DNA of 64,000 nt from Ardenticatenales bacterium (GCA_020634575.1 JACKBM010000028.1:11977-75976); one strand, 5' to 3'. Shown: positions 8,070-16,391, counted from the stretch's first letter. Notes: a model not told the origin generated them from the sequence alone. A program made the numbers and translations.

Positions 8070-8951
8070 ATGCAAGCCCAAGGGGTCAACCCGATTTTAC
8101 CCACCCCATTCCTGGCCGATGGCGCCCTGGACATCCCCAGTCTGCGCCGGCTGATTGATTTCCAGAAAGCGGCCGGCGTAAATGGCGTCGCCATCCTCGG
8201 TTTTATGGGTGAGGCGCATAAGCTGTCGGAGGCGGAGCGGCGCCAGGTCATCGAAGTCGTCGTTGAGCAAAGCGCCGGCGAGCTGGATGTCTGGGTGGGC
8301 GTACGCGCCCTGGGGACGATGGGTGCCGTCGAGCAATCCCGGGTCGCCCAGGCTGCCGGCGCTGACGCCGTTTTTGTCGCCCCTATCGAAATCCAGAATG
8401 ACGAAGCCCTGTATCAGCATTTCAAAACGGTGGCGCAGGCAATCGATATTCCGGTCATGATTCACGACCTGCCGGACTCCTTTCACACCATTCTGTCAGC
8501 CCCGCTCATCGCGCGGCTGGGTCGGGATGGCTACTGCCCCTTCATCAAAATGGAGGACCCGCCCATCGGCCCCAAAATGAGCCAGATCGCGGCCTTGTCC
8601 GAAGGGAAAGTTGGCGTTTTCGGTGGTTTGGGTGGCCTCTATTACCTGGAGGAGCTGGAGCGGGGCGCCCTGGGCATCATGACAGGCTTTTCTTTCCCAG
8701 AGGTGCTGGTCCAGATCTTCAATGAGTATCGGAGCGGCGATGTTGACAGAGCGCGGGCCACGTTTGACCATTACGCCTCGCTTATCCGCTACGAGTTTCA
8801 GCCCAAAATCGGGCTGGCCTATCGCAAACATATCTACCACAAACGGGGCGTCTTCAGCACAACCACTGTTCGCCCGCCGGCGATGGGGCTGGACCCGTAT
8901 TCCGCCGCTGAACTGGAGCGAACGATTGCGCGGGCTGGCCTGAAGATTTAG
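8070..8951 (+). CDS. DapA-superfamily (dihydrodipicolinate synthase-like) aldolase
   Basis: The 293-residue length is normal for the family. PILPTPFLADGALD is the N-terminal strand, and GFMGEAHKLSEAER matches the GxxGE phosphate or carboxylate-binding loop. The Schiff-base lysine is visible in PFIKMEDPP. At the place where DapA has its catalytic Tyr (YNVP), this protein has His (MIHDLPDSF), so it is probably not a true dihydrodipicolinate synthase but a related lyase for another keto acid. The start at 8070 follows a strong AGAAGGAGGAGAG site; an in-frame start at 7983 would lie across the hairpin. Confidence 0.75.
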   Translation: MQAQGVNPILPTPFLADGALDIPSLRRLIDFQKAAGVNGVAILGFMGEAHKLSEAERRQVIEVVVEQSAGELDVWVGVRALGTMGAVEQSRVAQAAGADAVFVAPIEIQNDEALYQHFKTVAQAIDIPVMIHDLPDSFHTILSAPLIARLGRDGYCPFIKMEDPPIGPKMSQIAALSEGKVGVFGGLGGLYYLEELERGALGIMTGFSFPEVLVQIFNEYRSGDVDRARATFDHYASLIRYEFQPKIGLAYRKHIYHKRGVFSTTTVRPPAMGLDPYSAAELERTIARAGLKI

Positions 8952-8957
8952 ATTGCT

Positions 8958-9017
8958 GAGGGGTTGGGGGGAACCCGACGGGTTGTTACCGACCCGTCGG
9001 GTCCCCCCCAATCCCTC
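8958..9017. repeat. Second long REP-like hairpin, imperfect copy
   Basis: The left arm GAGGGGTTGGGGGG plus AACCCGACGGGT and the right arm ACCCGTCGGGT plus CCCCCC..CCCTC pair with one bulge and one mismatch around TGTTACCG. It sits directly after the aldolase gene, so that gene is bracketed by two related hairpins. The next 180 nt before the ABC gene hold an ACCGGCCGGT site (9027) but no ORF. Confidence 0.8.
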
Positions 9018-9201
9018 GCCGTATCAACCGGCCGGTTGACCCCTCCCCCAGCCGGCTGACCCCAAATCCATCCCGCATTCCCCCAACTTCCACCGCGTGG
9101 TGGGTTCGCGCCCACTCCCTTTCCTCTATCCTTCTCCCATACATTCACAACAACCAAGACCGGCGCCGCCCATCGTCTGGCGCCCGGTCCGGGAGAAAGG
9201 C

Positions 9202-10113
9202 ATGAGTACGGTTATTGAGGTTCAGAATTTACACAAACGTTATGGCGATCATGTCGCCGTAGACGATATCTCCTTCAGCGTTCAGCAAGGCGAGATCTTT
9301 GGCATCATCGGCCCTAACGGCGCCGGCAAAACTACCACCGTCGAGTCCATCATGGGCCTGCGCAAGCCGGATGGCGGCACGGTCCGCGTCCTGGGCGCCG
9401 ATCCGCAGCAGAATCGTGAAGCGGTCGTCCAGCGCATTGGCATCCAACTCCAGGAAGCCAACCTGCCGGAGCGGCTCAAGGTGTGGGAAGCCATCGACCT
9501 GATGGCCACCTTCTACGAGCAGACCGTTCCCTGGGAACCACTTTTGGCTGAATGGGGGATCGCCGACAAAAAGAACACGATGTTTGGCCAGCTCTCCGGC
9601 GGTCAAAAACAACGCCTTTTCATCGCCGCCGCCCTGGTCAATGACCCGGAAATTGTCTTTCTCGACGAGCTGACCACCGGCCTGGACCCCCAGGCCCGCC
9701 GCGCCACCTGGGAGATGGTCCGGGCCATCCGCGACGCCGGCAAAACGGTTGTCCTGGTCACCCACTTCATGGACGAGGCCGAGGCGCTTTGCGACCGTAT
9801 TGCCATCATCGATTCTGGTCGCGTCGTTGCCCTGGACACGCCGGCGCAACTCATCGCCCAAACAGCCCAGGGCACACGCATCCACTTTACCAACGTCAAC
9901 GGCTACGATGCCCAGCAGCTCCGCAACCTGTCCGCCGTCAGCCGGGTCGATATGGCCGGCCGCCAGGTGACAGTCCACGGCGACGGCCCCCTCCTGGCCC
10001 AGGTCGCCGTCGCCCTCGCCGAAGCAGAGATCACCCCCCGCGACCTCCGTCTCGAGCAGGCGGACCTGGAGGATGTGTTTATTGCGCTGACGGGGCATGG
10101 GTTAAGAGCCTGA
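9202..10113 (+). CDS. ABC transporter ATP-binding protein
   Basis: The protein has 303 residues. Walker A is GPNGAGKTT, the Q-loop is in IGIQLQEANLP, the signature is LSGGQKQR, Walker B with catalytic Glu is IVFLDELTTGLD, and the H-loop is VLVTHFMDEAE. The C-terminal ~70 residues form the small domain found in drug/lipid-type exporter ATPases (DrrA-like). It would energise the ABC-2 permease encoded next, and the sensor kinase pair after that probably controls them. The ATG at 9202 follows GGGAGAAAGG; the in-frame start at 9097 gives an unstructured extension and is rejected. Confidence 0.9.
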   Translation: MSTVIEVQNLHKRYGDHVAVDDISFSVQQGEIFGIIGPNGAGKTTTVESIMGLRKPDGGTVRVLGADPQQNREAVVQRIGIQLQEANLPERLKVWEAIDLMATFYEQTVPWEPLLAEWGIADKKNTMFGQLSGGQKQRLFIAAALVNDPEIVFLDELTTGLDPQARRATWEMVRAIRDAGKTVVLVTHFMDEAEALCDRIAIIDSGRVVALDTPAQLIAQTAQGTRIHFTNVNGYDAQQLRNLSAVSRVDMAGRQVTVHGDGPLLAQVAVALAEAEITPRDLRLEQADLEDVFIALTGHGLRA

Positions 10114-10140
10114 TGAGCATTCGTCAGTAAGGTGATCAGG

Positions 10141-10252
10141 ACGGGCCGGTGGCCCTTTCAGCCGTCAGTACGCGGGCGTGGCCCGCTTTCAGTAACGCTT
10201 ACTGAACGGGCCGCAGGCCCATACTGACAACCGAAAGGGGCGACAGCCCCGT
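10141..10252. repeat. Large imperfect inverted repeat built of small hairpins
   Basis: Arms 10141-10194 and 10199-10252 pair around GCTT/CGC. Each arm also folds alone: GGGCCGGTGGCCC and CGGGCGTGGCCCG on the left, CGGGCCGCAGGCCC and GGGGCGACAGCCCC on the right. The two arms align as TACTGA(A)..GGGCC..GGCCC, TACTGAC..GAAAGGG. It separates the ATPase from its permease gene and could set their expression ratio by mRNA stability. Confidence 0.75.
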
Positions 10253-10298
10253 ACCGACCGCCGACCAACTAAAACAATCACCCATGAAAGGATTTATC

Positions 10299-11033
10299 AT
10301 GAAAAGCTTCCTCAAACTTCTCACTGTTCAATTCAAACTATTCTACCGCGAGCCGATCGCGTTCTTTTTCACGCTGGTCTTTCCCACCTTGTTGCTGGTG
10401 CTTTTTGGCATCATCTATGGCAATGAGCCGGCCTTTGGGACGCCGTTTGGCTATATCGATGGCTCAATTGCCGGGCTGTCCGGCATCATCATCGGCACGG
10501 TGGGGCTGGTGAGCATCCCGGTAGCGACGGCGACACAGCGGGAGCAGCGCGTGCTGCGCCGGCTAAAAGCGACGCCGATGAATCCGCGCACTTACCTCGC
10601 TGCGGATGTGGTCATCAATTACGTGATCGCGCTGGTGGGTCTGGTTGGGCTCATCGTCATCGCCCGGCTGGTTTTTGATCTGCGCTTTGAGGGCAATTGG
10701 CTGGCTATTTGGGCCGCCTTTACCCTGGCTGCCATCGCCTTCTTCTCGGTCGGTTACTTCCTGGCCAGCCTGGCGCCCACCAGCCGGATCGCCACCGTGG
10801 TGGGCCAGGTGCTGCTCTTCCCCATGATGTTCCTGAGTGGCGCAACCATCCCGTTGCAGGTGATGCCGGATGGGGTCCAGCAAGTGGCCAAATGGATGCC
10901 GCTTACTCATGTGGTTGGCCTGTTGCAGGATCTCTGGTTCGGCCGGGGCTGGAATGTGACCTCGCTGATTGTACTGGCGGCTCTTATCCTTCTGGGTGTG
11001 ACCCTGTCCAGCCGCTCTTTCCGTTGGGAATAG
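10299..11033 (+). CDS. ABC-2 type permease
   Basis: The protein has 244 residues and six predicted TM segments: a cytoplasmic start (FKLFYREPIAFFFTLVFP) typical of ABC-2 permeases, then helices around residues 22-40, 60-80, 105-130, 138-165, 170-190 and 215-235. The region LFPMMFLSGATIPLQVMP is the conserved loop before the last helices. It is the membrane partner of the ATPase at 9202, and the pair would form an exporter dimer. The ATG at 10299 has AAAGGA six bases upstream; an ATG at 10284 is also possible and adds five residues. Confidence 0.85.
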   Translation: MKSFLKLLTVQFKLFYREPIAFFFTLVFPTLLLVLFGIIYGNEPAFGTPFGYIDGSIAGLSGIIIGTVGLVSIPVATATQREQRVLRRLKATPMNPRTYLAADVVINYVIALVGLVGLIVIARLVFDLRFEGNWLAIWAAFTLAAIAFFSVGYFLASLAPTSRIATVVGQVLLFPMMFLSGATIPLQVMPDGVQQVAKWMPLTHVVGLLQDLWFGRGWNVTSLIVLAALILLGVTLSSRSFRWE

Positions 11034-11047
11034 TTGTGTTAAGATAA

Positions 11048-11078
11048 ATCCTCCCGGTGCATCGAGCGCCGGGAGGAT
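11048..11078. other. Intercistronic stem-loop covering a Shine-Dalgarno-like sequence
   Basis: ATCCTCCCGGTGC (11048-11060) pairs with GCGCCGGGAGGAT (11066-11078) over 13 bp with one G-T wobble. There is no T tract, so it is not a classical terminator. The 3' arm holds GGGAGG, 14 nt before the histidine kinase ATG, so folding could lower kinase translation relative to the exporter. Confidence 0.6.
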
Positions 11079-11089
11079 AGGTTGGTGCC

Positions 11090-12334
11090 ATGACGCTGCA
11101 AATAAATCAACCTGAAGAAAAGCATCATGTTGACGCCTGGGAGAGACTTGGTTGGATCTGGACACTCCTTTTCTTGCTAAGCGTCCTGGTCTCGCTGTTC
11201 TTCGCCCTGCGCAATGACAGGATGGATCCAGATAGCCGGCGGTTGAGCTGGCTGCTTTGTATCCTTCTTTTAATCATCCACACGGGCGTAGTCTACTTTA
11301 TTCGCCGACGGCCAGATAATTTCCGTGAATACCAGCTGCCGCTGGCCGTCTACGTTGCCACTCTGCTGGCGATCACCATCTGGCTGATCAGCCTGGATGA
11401 TGCCTTCTATTTCCTGCTGTTCACAGCTTATGGGCAGATTTTCAGCCTGCTGCACATGCGCCTGGCCATCCCCGCCATGCTCATCCTGACGACAGCAGTC
11501 GCTGTCTCCCAGGCTCGGGCTGAAGGGATTGCCCTGAGCTGGAGCAGCCCTTTTGTCATCTACTACGTGGCCGGCTCTTTAGGTGGCATCTTTATGGCGT
11601 TCTGGATTTACGCCATCATTGAGCAGAGCGCCAAACGGCGCGAGCTAATCAAGGAGCTGGAGCAAACCCAAAGCAATCTGGCCGCAGCAGAGCGGCGTGA
11701 GGGGCAGTTGGCTGAACGGCAACGCCTGGCCCGGGAGATCCATGACACGCTGGCGCAAGGCTTTACAAGCATCGTCATGCATCTGGAAGCGTTGGAAGGC
11801 GCCTTGCCTGAAACCAGCGAGATCGCCCAGCGTCACCTGGACATGGCGCGGCAAACGGCCCGTGACAATCTGATGGCCGCCCGGCGCGTGGTCGCCGATT
11901 TACGGCCGGAATTGTTGGAAAAGGAGCCATTGCCTCAGGCGCTGGAACGGGTCGTCAGTAGTTGGTCACAGGAAACCGGCATCCAGGCACGGGCCAATTT
12001 CAGCGGGGAGGCGCTGGCGCTGCACCCGCAGATCGAGGTCACTTTACTGCGCGCCACACAGGAAGCGCTCAGCAACATTCGCAAACATGCCCAGGCCGAC
12101 GAAGTTAATGTGACGTTGACCTATTTTGGGGAACAGGTCATGCTGGATGTGCAGGATAACGGCATCGGCCTGAGCCGCAGCCGCTTGAATGGGGCCGCCG
12201 GGCAAGCCAGCGGCGCCAGCAGCGGTTTTGGCTTGCAGGCGATGCGAGAACGAGTCGCCCAGCTGAACGGGACGCTGTCCATTGAAAGCTCCGCCGACGA
12301 AGGGACGACCCTCGTGGTCGCGATACCAGTATGA
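11090..12334 (+). CDS. NarL/DesK-type sensor histidine kinase
   Basis: The 414-residue protein begins with about six TM helices (residues 20-170) and no large outside domain, as in DesK/LiaS-like sensors that read the membrane state. A short coiled coil follows (ELEQTQSNLAAAERREGQLAERQ), then the HisKA_3 dimerisation box with the phospho-His in RLAREIHDTLAQGF. The ATPase has N-box RATQEALSNIRKHA, G1 DVQDNGIGL and G2 GFGLQAMRERV. It overlaps the regulator gene by 4 nt (ATGA). Its place after an ABC exporter suggests that it senses the exporter's substrate or membrane stress. Confidence 0.9.
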   Translation: MTLQINQPEEKHHVDAWERLGWIWTLLFLLSVLVSLFFALRNDRMDPDSRRLSWLLCILLLIIHTGVVYFIRRRPDNFREYQLPLAVYVATLLAITIWLISLDDAFYFLLFTAYGQIFSLLHMRLAIPAMLILTTAVAVSQARAEGIALSWSSPFVIYYVAGSLGGIFMAFWIYAIIEQSAKRRELIKELEQTQSNLAAAERREGQLAERQRLAREIHDTLAQGFTSIVMHLEALEGALPETSEIAQRHLDMARQTARDNLMAARRVVADLRPELLEKEPLPQALERVVSSWSQETGIQARANFSGEALALHPQIEVTLLRATQEALSNIRKHAQADEVNVTLTYFGEQVMLDVQDNGIGLSRSRLNGAAGQASGASSGFGLQAMRERVAQLNGTLSIESSADEGTTLVVAIPV

Positions 12335-12966
12335 ACAAGATCCGAATTATCATTGTGGACGACCATCTGGTCGTGCGTGAAGGGCTAAAGGGGATGCTCG
12401 CCGCCCAGCCTGATTTTGACGTGGTCGGTGAAGCGGCCGACGGCTCAGCCGGGGTCGCCCTGGCCTTGCAGGCAACCCCCGACGTGATTCTCATGGACCT
12501 GCGCATGCCGGGCACTGACGGTGTCGGCGCAATTCGGTCCCTGAAAGCGCTCAACCATCCCAGCCGGGTCCTCGTCCTGACCACCTACGACAGTGATGCC
12601 GACATCGTGGCGGCGGTTGAGGCAGGGGCAACCGGTTATCTGCTGAAGGACACGCCGCGGGCCGACCTGTTTCGGGCGATCCGGGCGGCGGCGGCGGGCG
12701 AATCCGTCCTGGCGCCAGCCGTGGCAGCGCGGCTGATGAAGCAGGTGACCGAACCGGCCGGTGAACTCCTCACCGCCCGCGAACTGGAAGTGCTGGCCCA
12801 GGTCGCCCGCGGCCTCAGCAACCGCGAGGTCGGCAAATCCCTGCACATCTCCGAAGCAACCGTCAAAACCCACCTCATCCACATCTTCGGCAAACTCGAT
12901 GTCAGCGACCGCACAGCCGCGGTCACCGTAGCCCTGGAGAAAGGCATCCTGCGCCTGGACCGTTAG
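12331..12966 (+). CDS. LuxR/NarL-family response regulator
   Basis: The 211-residue protein has a receiver domain with acidic pocket IVDDH, phospho-Asp in VILMDLRMPGTDG, and Lys in YLLKDTPRADL. The linker leads to a GerE/LuxR helix-turn-helix with LTARELEVLAQVARGLSNREVG and SEATVKTHLIHIFGKL-type helices. It is the partner of the kinase with which it overlaps by 4 nt. It probably controls the upstream exporter genes. Confidence 0.92.
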   Translation: MNKIRIIIVDDHLVVREGLKGMLAAQPDFDVVGEAADGSAGVALALQATPDVILMDLRMPGTDGVGAIRSLKALNHPSRVLVLTTYDSDADIVAAVEAGATGYLLKDTPRADLFRAIRAAAAGESVLAPAVAARLMKQVTEPAGELLTARELEVLAQVARGLSNREVGKSLHISEATVKTHLIHIFGKLDVSDRTAAVTVALEKGILRLDR

Positions 12967-12975
12967 GGAGGAAAA

Positions 12976-13248
12976 ATGGCACCCATTTCGACAAAAATCG
13001 ACGACGAGGTTCTGAACATCGGCGGGCGGCAGATTACGCTGCGCCGCCAGACCGTCTCGGGCGTGTGGCGACCGGCCGGTTTTGTCTACCAGCGGCCCCG
13101 CGCCATCCTGGTGAGCGATGCTACGGGTGAGCAGCTGATCCCGATCCCCGACGTGACCCGCCAACTCCAGCTCACCTTCCTGGGCCTGGCCGCGCTGTTC
13201 AGCTTGCTGACAGCGCTCAGCGGGCTTTTTAGCCGAAAAACAAATTAG
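12976..13248 (+). CDS. Small tail-anchored membrane protein
   Basis: This 90-residue protein follows the regulator by 9 nt with an AGGAGG-like site. The N-terminal part is a small beta-rich region (ILNIGGRQITLRRQT pattern, with two positive clusters). The single TM helix is near the C-terminus (LTFLGLAALFSLLTALSGLF). No family was recognised. Its position in the exporter/two-component operon suggests an accessory or adaptor role at the membrane. Confidence 0.6.
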   Translation: MAPISTKIDDEVLNIGGRQITLRRQTVSGVWRPAGFVYQRPRAILVSDATGEQLIPIPDVTRQLQLTFLGLAALFSLLTALSGLFSRKTN

Positions 13249-13259
13249 GAGAAAACATC

Positions 13260-13697
13260 ATGCCAGAGAAATTCTCTGATCAACTTTTCAGTTTGCCAGT
13301 CGAAAACTGGGACAAAGGCGTCGCCCTGGTGAACCGGCTGTACGACGTGGCCGAGCAGGGCGCAGTCTATAGCGAACCGAGCGAGCACCACGGCCACACC
13401 ATCATCACCGCCTCCGAAGTCAGTGTCGGGCTGGGCTTTGGCCATGGCTTTGGCGGCGGCAGCGGCGTGGCGCCGGCTGAGGGTGACGAGGAAGCGGCGA
13501 GCGTCGGTGAAGGGGCTGGCGGTGGTGGCGGCGGTGGCGGGGCGACGAGCAACCGGCCGGTCGCCGTCATCAGCATCAGCGAAGCCGGCGTCCGCGTCGA
13601 GCCAATCATCGACGTCACCAAAATCGCCATCGCCGCCGCCACGGCCTTTGGCGCCATGGGCCTAATGCTCAACCGGATGAAAAAGCTGGCTGGCTGA
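13260..13697 (+). CDS. GerW/YtfJ-like protein
   Basis: The 145-residue protein has the family features: HGHTIITASEVSVGLGFGHGFG, a Gly/Glu-rich acidic linker, then RPVAVISISEAGVRVEPIID and a C-terminal hydrophobic stretch (IAIAAATAFGAMGLML). In Bacillus the homologue is needed for spore germination with some nutrients. Here no sporulation genes are seen, so the role is likely different. It closes the exporter/two-component operon, 11 nt after the tail-anchored protein and with AGGAGAA before its start. Confidence 0.8.
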   Translation: MPEKFSDQLFSLPVENWDKGVALVNRLYDVAEQGAVYSEPSEHHGHTIITASEVSVGLGFGHGFGGGSGVAPAEGDEEAASVGEGAGGGGGGGGATSNRPVAVISISEAGVRVEPIIDVTKIAIAAATAFGAMGLMLNRMKKLAG

Positions 13698-13712
13698 GCA
13701 AGTTGCGAGGTC

Positions 13713-13732
13713 ATTCCTGCGAAAGCAGGAAT
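13713..13732. repeat. Short hairpin with GAAA tetraloop (ATTCCTGC-GAAA-GCAGGAAT)
   Basis: The 8-bp perfect stem is closed by a GAAA loop. The type GTCATTCCTGCGAAAGCAGG is a widespread dispersed repeat in bacteria. Here it lies between two converging genes (GerW-like and VOC) and could act as a bidirectional mRNA end. Confidence 0.7.
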
Positions 13733-13810
13733 CCGCCGGACGTCAATTCGCGGACGATCTAGAGACAATTTTGCCTGACTGGTGCCAGTAGTGCTTGTTA
13801 CAATACTGGC

Positions 13811-14182
13811 TCAGACATGCTGATCCACCAGGATCACATTTCCGTCCGGATCCTTCAGCACAAAGCTGGCGGGGCCAGTTGAGGTCTCATCTGCCTCGCT
13901 ATCCAGCGCCAGGCCAGCGGCCTTGAGCTGCGCCTGCAATTCACGCACGTCGGTGTAGTCCGGCAGCGGCTGGCCTGCCTGGTCCCAACCGGGATTAAAG
14001 GTCAGGATATTGCCCTCGAACATTCCCTGAAACAGCCCCAACACATGGTCGCCGTTGTGCAGCATCAGGTAACCATACTCCGGGTTACCCCCGAAGACGG
14101 TGAAGCCCAACTTCTCATAAAATGCTTGCGAAGTGGCCAGATCCTTGACCGACAGACTGACAGAAAACGCGCCTAACTGCAT
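13811..14182 (-). CDS. VOC (glyoxalase/bleomycin resistance) family protein
   Basis: The 123-residue protein is a single VOC module with two beta-alpha-beta-beta-beta units. [20 protein letters not shown] is the N-terminal strand/helix, and [16 protein letters not shown] is the C-terminal one with the family's D-P-(D/E)-G-N. The usual metal-ligand His near the N-terminus is replaced by Ser (FSVSLSV), while Glu is replaced near the end (VDQ), so the metal site may be lost. The start at 14182 has AGGAGT upstream; an in-frame extension to 14458 would cross repeats and is not accepted. Confidence 0.8.
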   Translation of the reverse strand: MQLGAFSVSLSVKDLATSQAFYEKLGFTVFGGNPEYGYLMLHNGDHVLGLFQGMFEGNILTFNPGWDQAGQPLPDYTDVRELQAQLKAAGLALDSEADETSTGPASFVLKDPDGNVILVDQHV

Positions 14183-14295
14183 GGTAACACTCCTGGGTGA
14201 ATGGTTTTTCTCACGACTAATGAATATTAGCACGCATGTTCTATTTTTCCAACCGCAAAATTGTGCCGGAAATTGTGCGTCTCGAATGACCGAAT

Positions 14296-14498
14296 GGGGT
14301 GGGTGCAACCCGACAGGTAGGGATTCTCCTGTTGGGTTGCCGCCCGCCCCGTGGCGCACGCAGTGCGCCCACCACGTCAAACCACTTCCTGCTTTGGCTC
14401 TACTTCGAGCCTTGCCGGTGCCTGGGCGCGCTTCCGCGCGCCGGCGGCGGGGCGGCAACCTGTCGGGAGAGGCACCCTACAGGTTGCGCCCCGCCGCC
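14296..14498. repeat. Intergenic block of hairpins, with diverged REP-like cores
   Basis: In this 324-nt gap there are at least four hairpins. The first is GGGGTGGG..GCAACCCGACAGG paired with CCTGTTGGGTTGC..CCGCCCC (14296-14350). The second is GTGGCGCAC-GCAG-TGCGCCCAC (14351-14372). A GC-rich one follows near 14425-14442. The last is GGCGGCGGGGCGGCAACCTGT paired with ACAGGTTGCGCCCCGCCGCC (14443-14498). The first and last carry variants of the ACCCG(A/T)CGGGT core. No gene is visible. Confidence 0.7.
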
Positions 14499-14506
14499 CC
14501 GAAGCG

Positions 14507-15121
14507 CTACTCGTCCACCACCCCCGGATAGGTGGCATCACTCATGCCCAGCATCCCTTTCACAAATTGGATGTCGCCGATGTGGCGGTGGGAATGGGTG
14601 ATCAGGTGTTGCAGGCGCCAGCGCGGCGTGAAGGGGTTGAAGGGGGAATTCTCATGGTGGATTTCCCGGCCGAATTCGTCGAAATCCTCGCTCACCCCGG
14701 CCAGATAGGCGCTGGTCTCGGCCATAAGCCCCGCGTGGTAGCGCTGCAGCCAGCCCTTACCGGCCGGTAGCCCATCCACCTGGGCATCCGTGTAGCCAGT
14801 GCCGTTGGCCCAGCCGTTATAGCCCGTGCCGGACGGATCAAAGCCGGTTTCCTCAACCAGCCCCAGCCGGTGCCAGGCATCCTCAGCCTGCGGCTGCCCC
14901 AGGATGAGATGGTTCAGGTCCCGCTCCCAGGAGCGCAAGATATGAAAAACAAGATAGCTGATCGGGTTGAGATGCGGCCCCGGCCGTTGCCCCACCTGCG
15001 CATCGGTCAGCGGCGCAATCTCCCGCGCCAACCGCTCACTCATCTCCTCGATCAGCTCCTGGTAAATCTCCCGCTCAATATGCGCCCGTTCCCAACTCAC
15101 CTTATTCCGAATCGTCGCCAT
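14507..15121 (-). CDS. DinB-family protein
   Basis: The 204-residue protein is a larger relative of the DinB-like fold. It has PISYLVFHILRSWERDLNHLI with a metal-ligand His in helix 2, and HLITHSHRHIGDIQFVKGMLG in the last helix with the H-x-x-x-H spacing expected for the triad. The middle has a Gly-rich loop (GTGYNGWANGTGYTDAQ). It probably binds Ni, Zn or Fe; function unknown. The start at 15121 has AAAGGAG upstream. It is not a close copy of the DinB-like gene at 7502. Confidence 0.75.
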   Translation of the reverse strand: MATIRNKVSWERAHIEREIYQELIEEMSERLAREIAPLTDAQVGQRPGPHLNPISYLVFHILRSWERDLNHLILGQPQAEDAWHRLGLVEETGFDPSGTGYNGWANGTGYTDAQVDGLPAGKGWLQRYHAGLMAETSAYLAGVSEDFDEFGREIHHENSPFNPFTPRWRLQHLITHSHRHIGDIQFVKGMLGMSDATYPGVVDE

Positions 15122-15169
15122 CCTGTTGCTCCTTTGCCAATGCTTTTTCGAGTTGTTGGTTGCTGTTTT

Positions 15170-15286
15170 GGCCACGGATTGGCACGGATTTGTCACGGAT
15201 TCATTTTTTGTAAGAAGTGACTGCGGGCAGCCGCATTGCTCGATCCAAAAAAGAAATCCGTGTTTAATCCGTGCTAATCTGTGGCC
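15170..15286. repeat. CACGGATT inverted repeat, copy 1
   Basis: The left arm (15170-15202) starts GGCCACGGATTGGCACGGAT and the right arm (15253-15286) ends CTAATCTGTGGCC. The arms are inverted copies of about 33 nt with a few mismatches, around a ~50-nt unrelated spacer. Two more copies occur at 16392 and 17640. Confidence 0.8.
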
Positions 15287-15293
15287 AACTCCC

Positions 15294-16370
15294 CTAATAG
15301 TCGGTCAGGGGAACGCGCCGGCCGGTGGCGTTGGCGGCGAGGGCGGCGGCGATGAGGCGTTGGACCTGGTAGCCGTCGTGGAAATTGGGCGTGACCGGCC
15401 GGTTAGCCAGAATACCCTCCACAAACAGCCGCGGCCCCGCCGCCTGCGTGAGATACGGGTTCATGGGCTCATTGTTCGTCAACCCGTTTCGCAGCACCGC
15501 CGGTACCACAAGCTCCTGAAACCTCTCCTCACCAACTCGCGCCCCTTGGATGCTCACACCCGCATCCTGCCCGGCAAAATATTGGCGCGCCTCCAACCGG
15601 CCCGCATCGCCCCATAACGACACGCCCAGTTCCAGCCAACGACCCGCCTGGTAAGCCAACGTGCTCACCCGCACCGTTCCCCGCGCCCCGGACTCATAAA
15701 TCAGATTGACCGTGGCATCGTCATTACTGGGCGCCTGCTCAGTTGTCTGGCGCAAAACGGCCAGTTCCGCGCTGAGCGCTTCGACCTCGCCGCCATACCA
15801 ACGGGCAAAATCAAACATATGGGCGCCCAGGTCGCTAACCACCCCATTGGCCCGCTGGCTATTCGTGCGCCAGCTCTCACCCCCCAGCAGACCAAAGCCG
15901 CCGATAAAGCGGAACTCCGCATAACGCAACCGGCCGACATACCCTTCATCTAGCAGTTGTCGCAGGTAGCGGAAATGGGGCTGCCAGCGCCAGGTAAACA
16001 GGACCATGTGGACAATATCACGCGCGGCCGCAGCCTCGTACATCGCCCGGGCATCGCCAACCGTCAACGCCAGCGGCTTCTCGCACAGAACATGCAGCCC
16101 CTTATCCAGCGCCGCCATTGTCATCTCATGATGGAGATCATCCGGCGTGGCCACCACCACCGCATCCAGCGCCGCCTCAGCCAACATCGCCCGATAATCA
16201 GTATAGACGCCAGCGATCCCGTGCCGCCCCGCCACTTCACTCGCCCTGGCTCCGTCCCGGCCACATAGCGCCACGACCTCTGCGCCAGAGTGGCTCGCCA
16301 GGCTCGCCAAAAACATCGTCTCCGTCCACCCACTCGTCCCAATCACACCTATCCGCACGCTCGCCATCAT
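15294..16370 (-). CDS. Gfo/Idh/MocA-family NAD(P)-dependent oxidoreductase
   Basis: The 358-residue length is normal. The Rossmann start is RIGVIGTSGWTE, where the expected GxGxxG is altered to GTSGWT. The catalytic EKP motif is present (HVLCEKPLALT), and the substrate domain has GVVSDLGAHMFDFARW, which matches the conserved D-x-x-x-H. Such enzymes oxidise or reduce sugars, inositols or related rings. The ATG at 16370 (MMAS) follows GGTGAA and is preferred to a longer start that begins in the next repeat. The gene is flanked on both sides by CACGGATT repeats. Confidence 0.85.
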   Translation of the reverse strand: MMASVRIGVIGTSGWTETMFLASLASHSGAEVVALCGRDGARASEVAGRHGIAGVYTDYRAMLAEAALDAVVVATPDDLHHEMTMAALDKGLHVLCEKPLALTVGDARAMYEAAAARDIVHMVLFTWRWQPHFRYLRQLLDEGYVGRLRYAEFRFIGGFGLLGGESWRTNSQRANGVVSDLGAHMFDFARWYGGEVEALSAELAVLRQTTEQAPSNDDATVNLIYESGARGTVRVSTLAYQAGRWLELGVSLWGDAGRLEARQYFAGQDAGVSIQGARVGEERFQELVVPAVLRNGLTNNEPMNPYLTQAAGPRLFVEGILANRPVTPNFHDGYQVQRLIAAALAANATGRRVPLTDY

Positions 16371-16391
16371 TTCACCATCCAGAGTTTTTTT

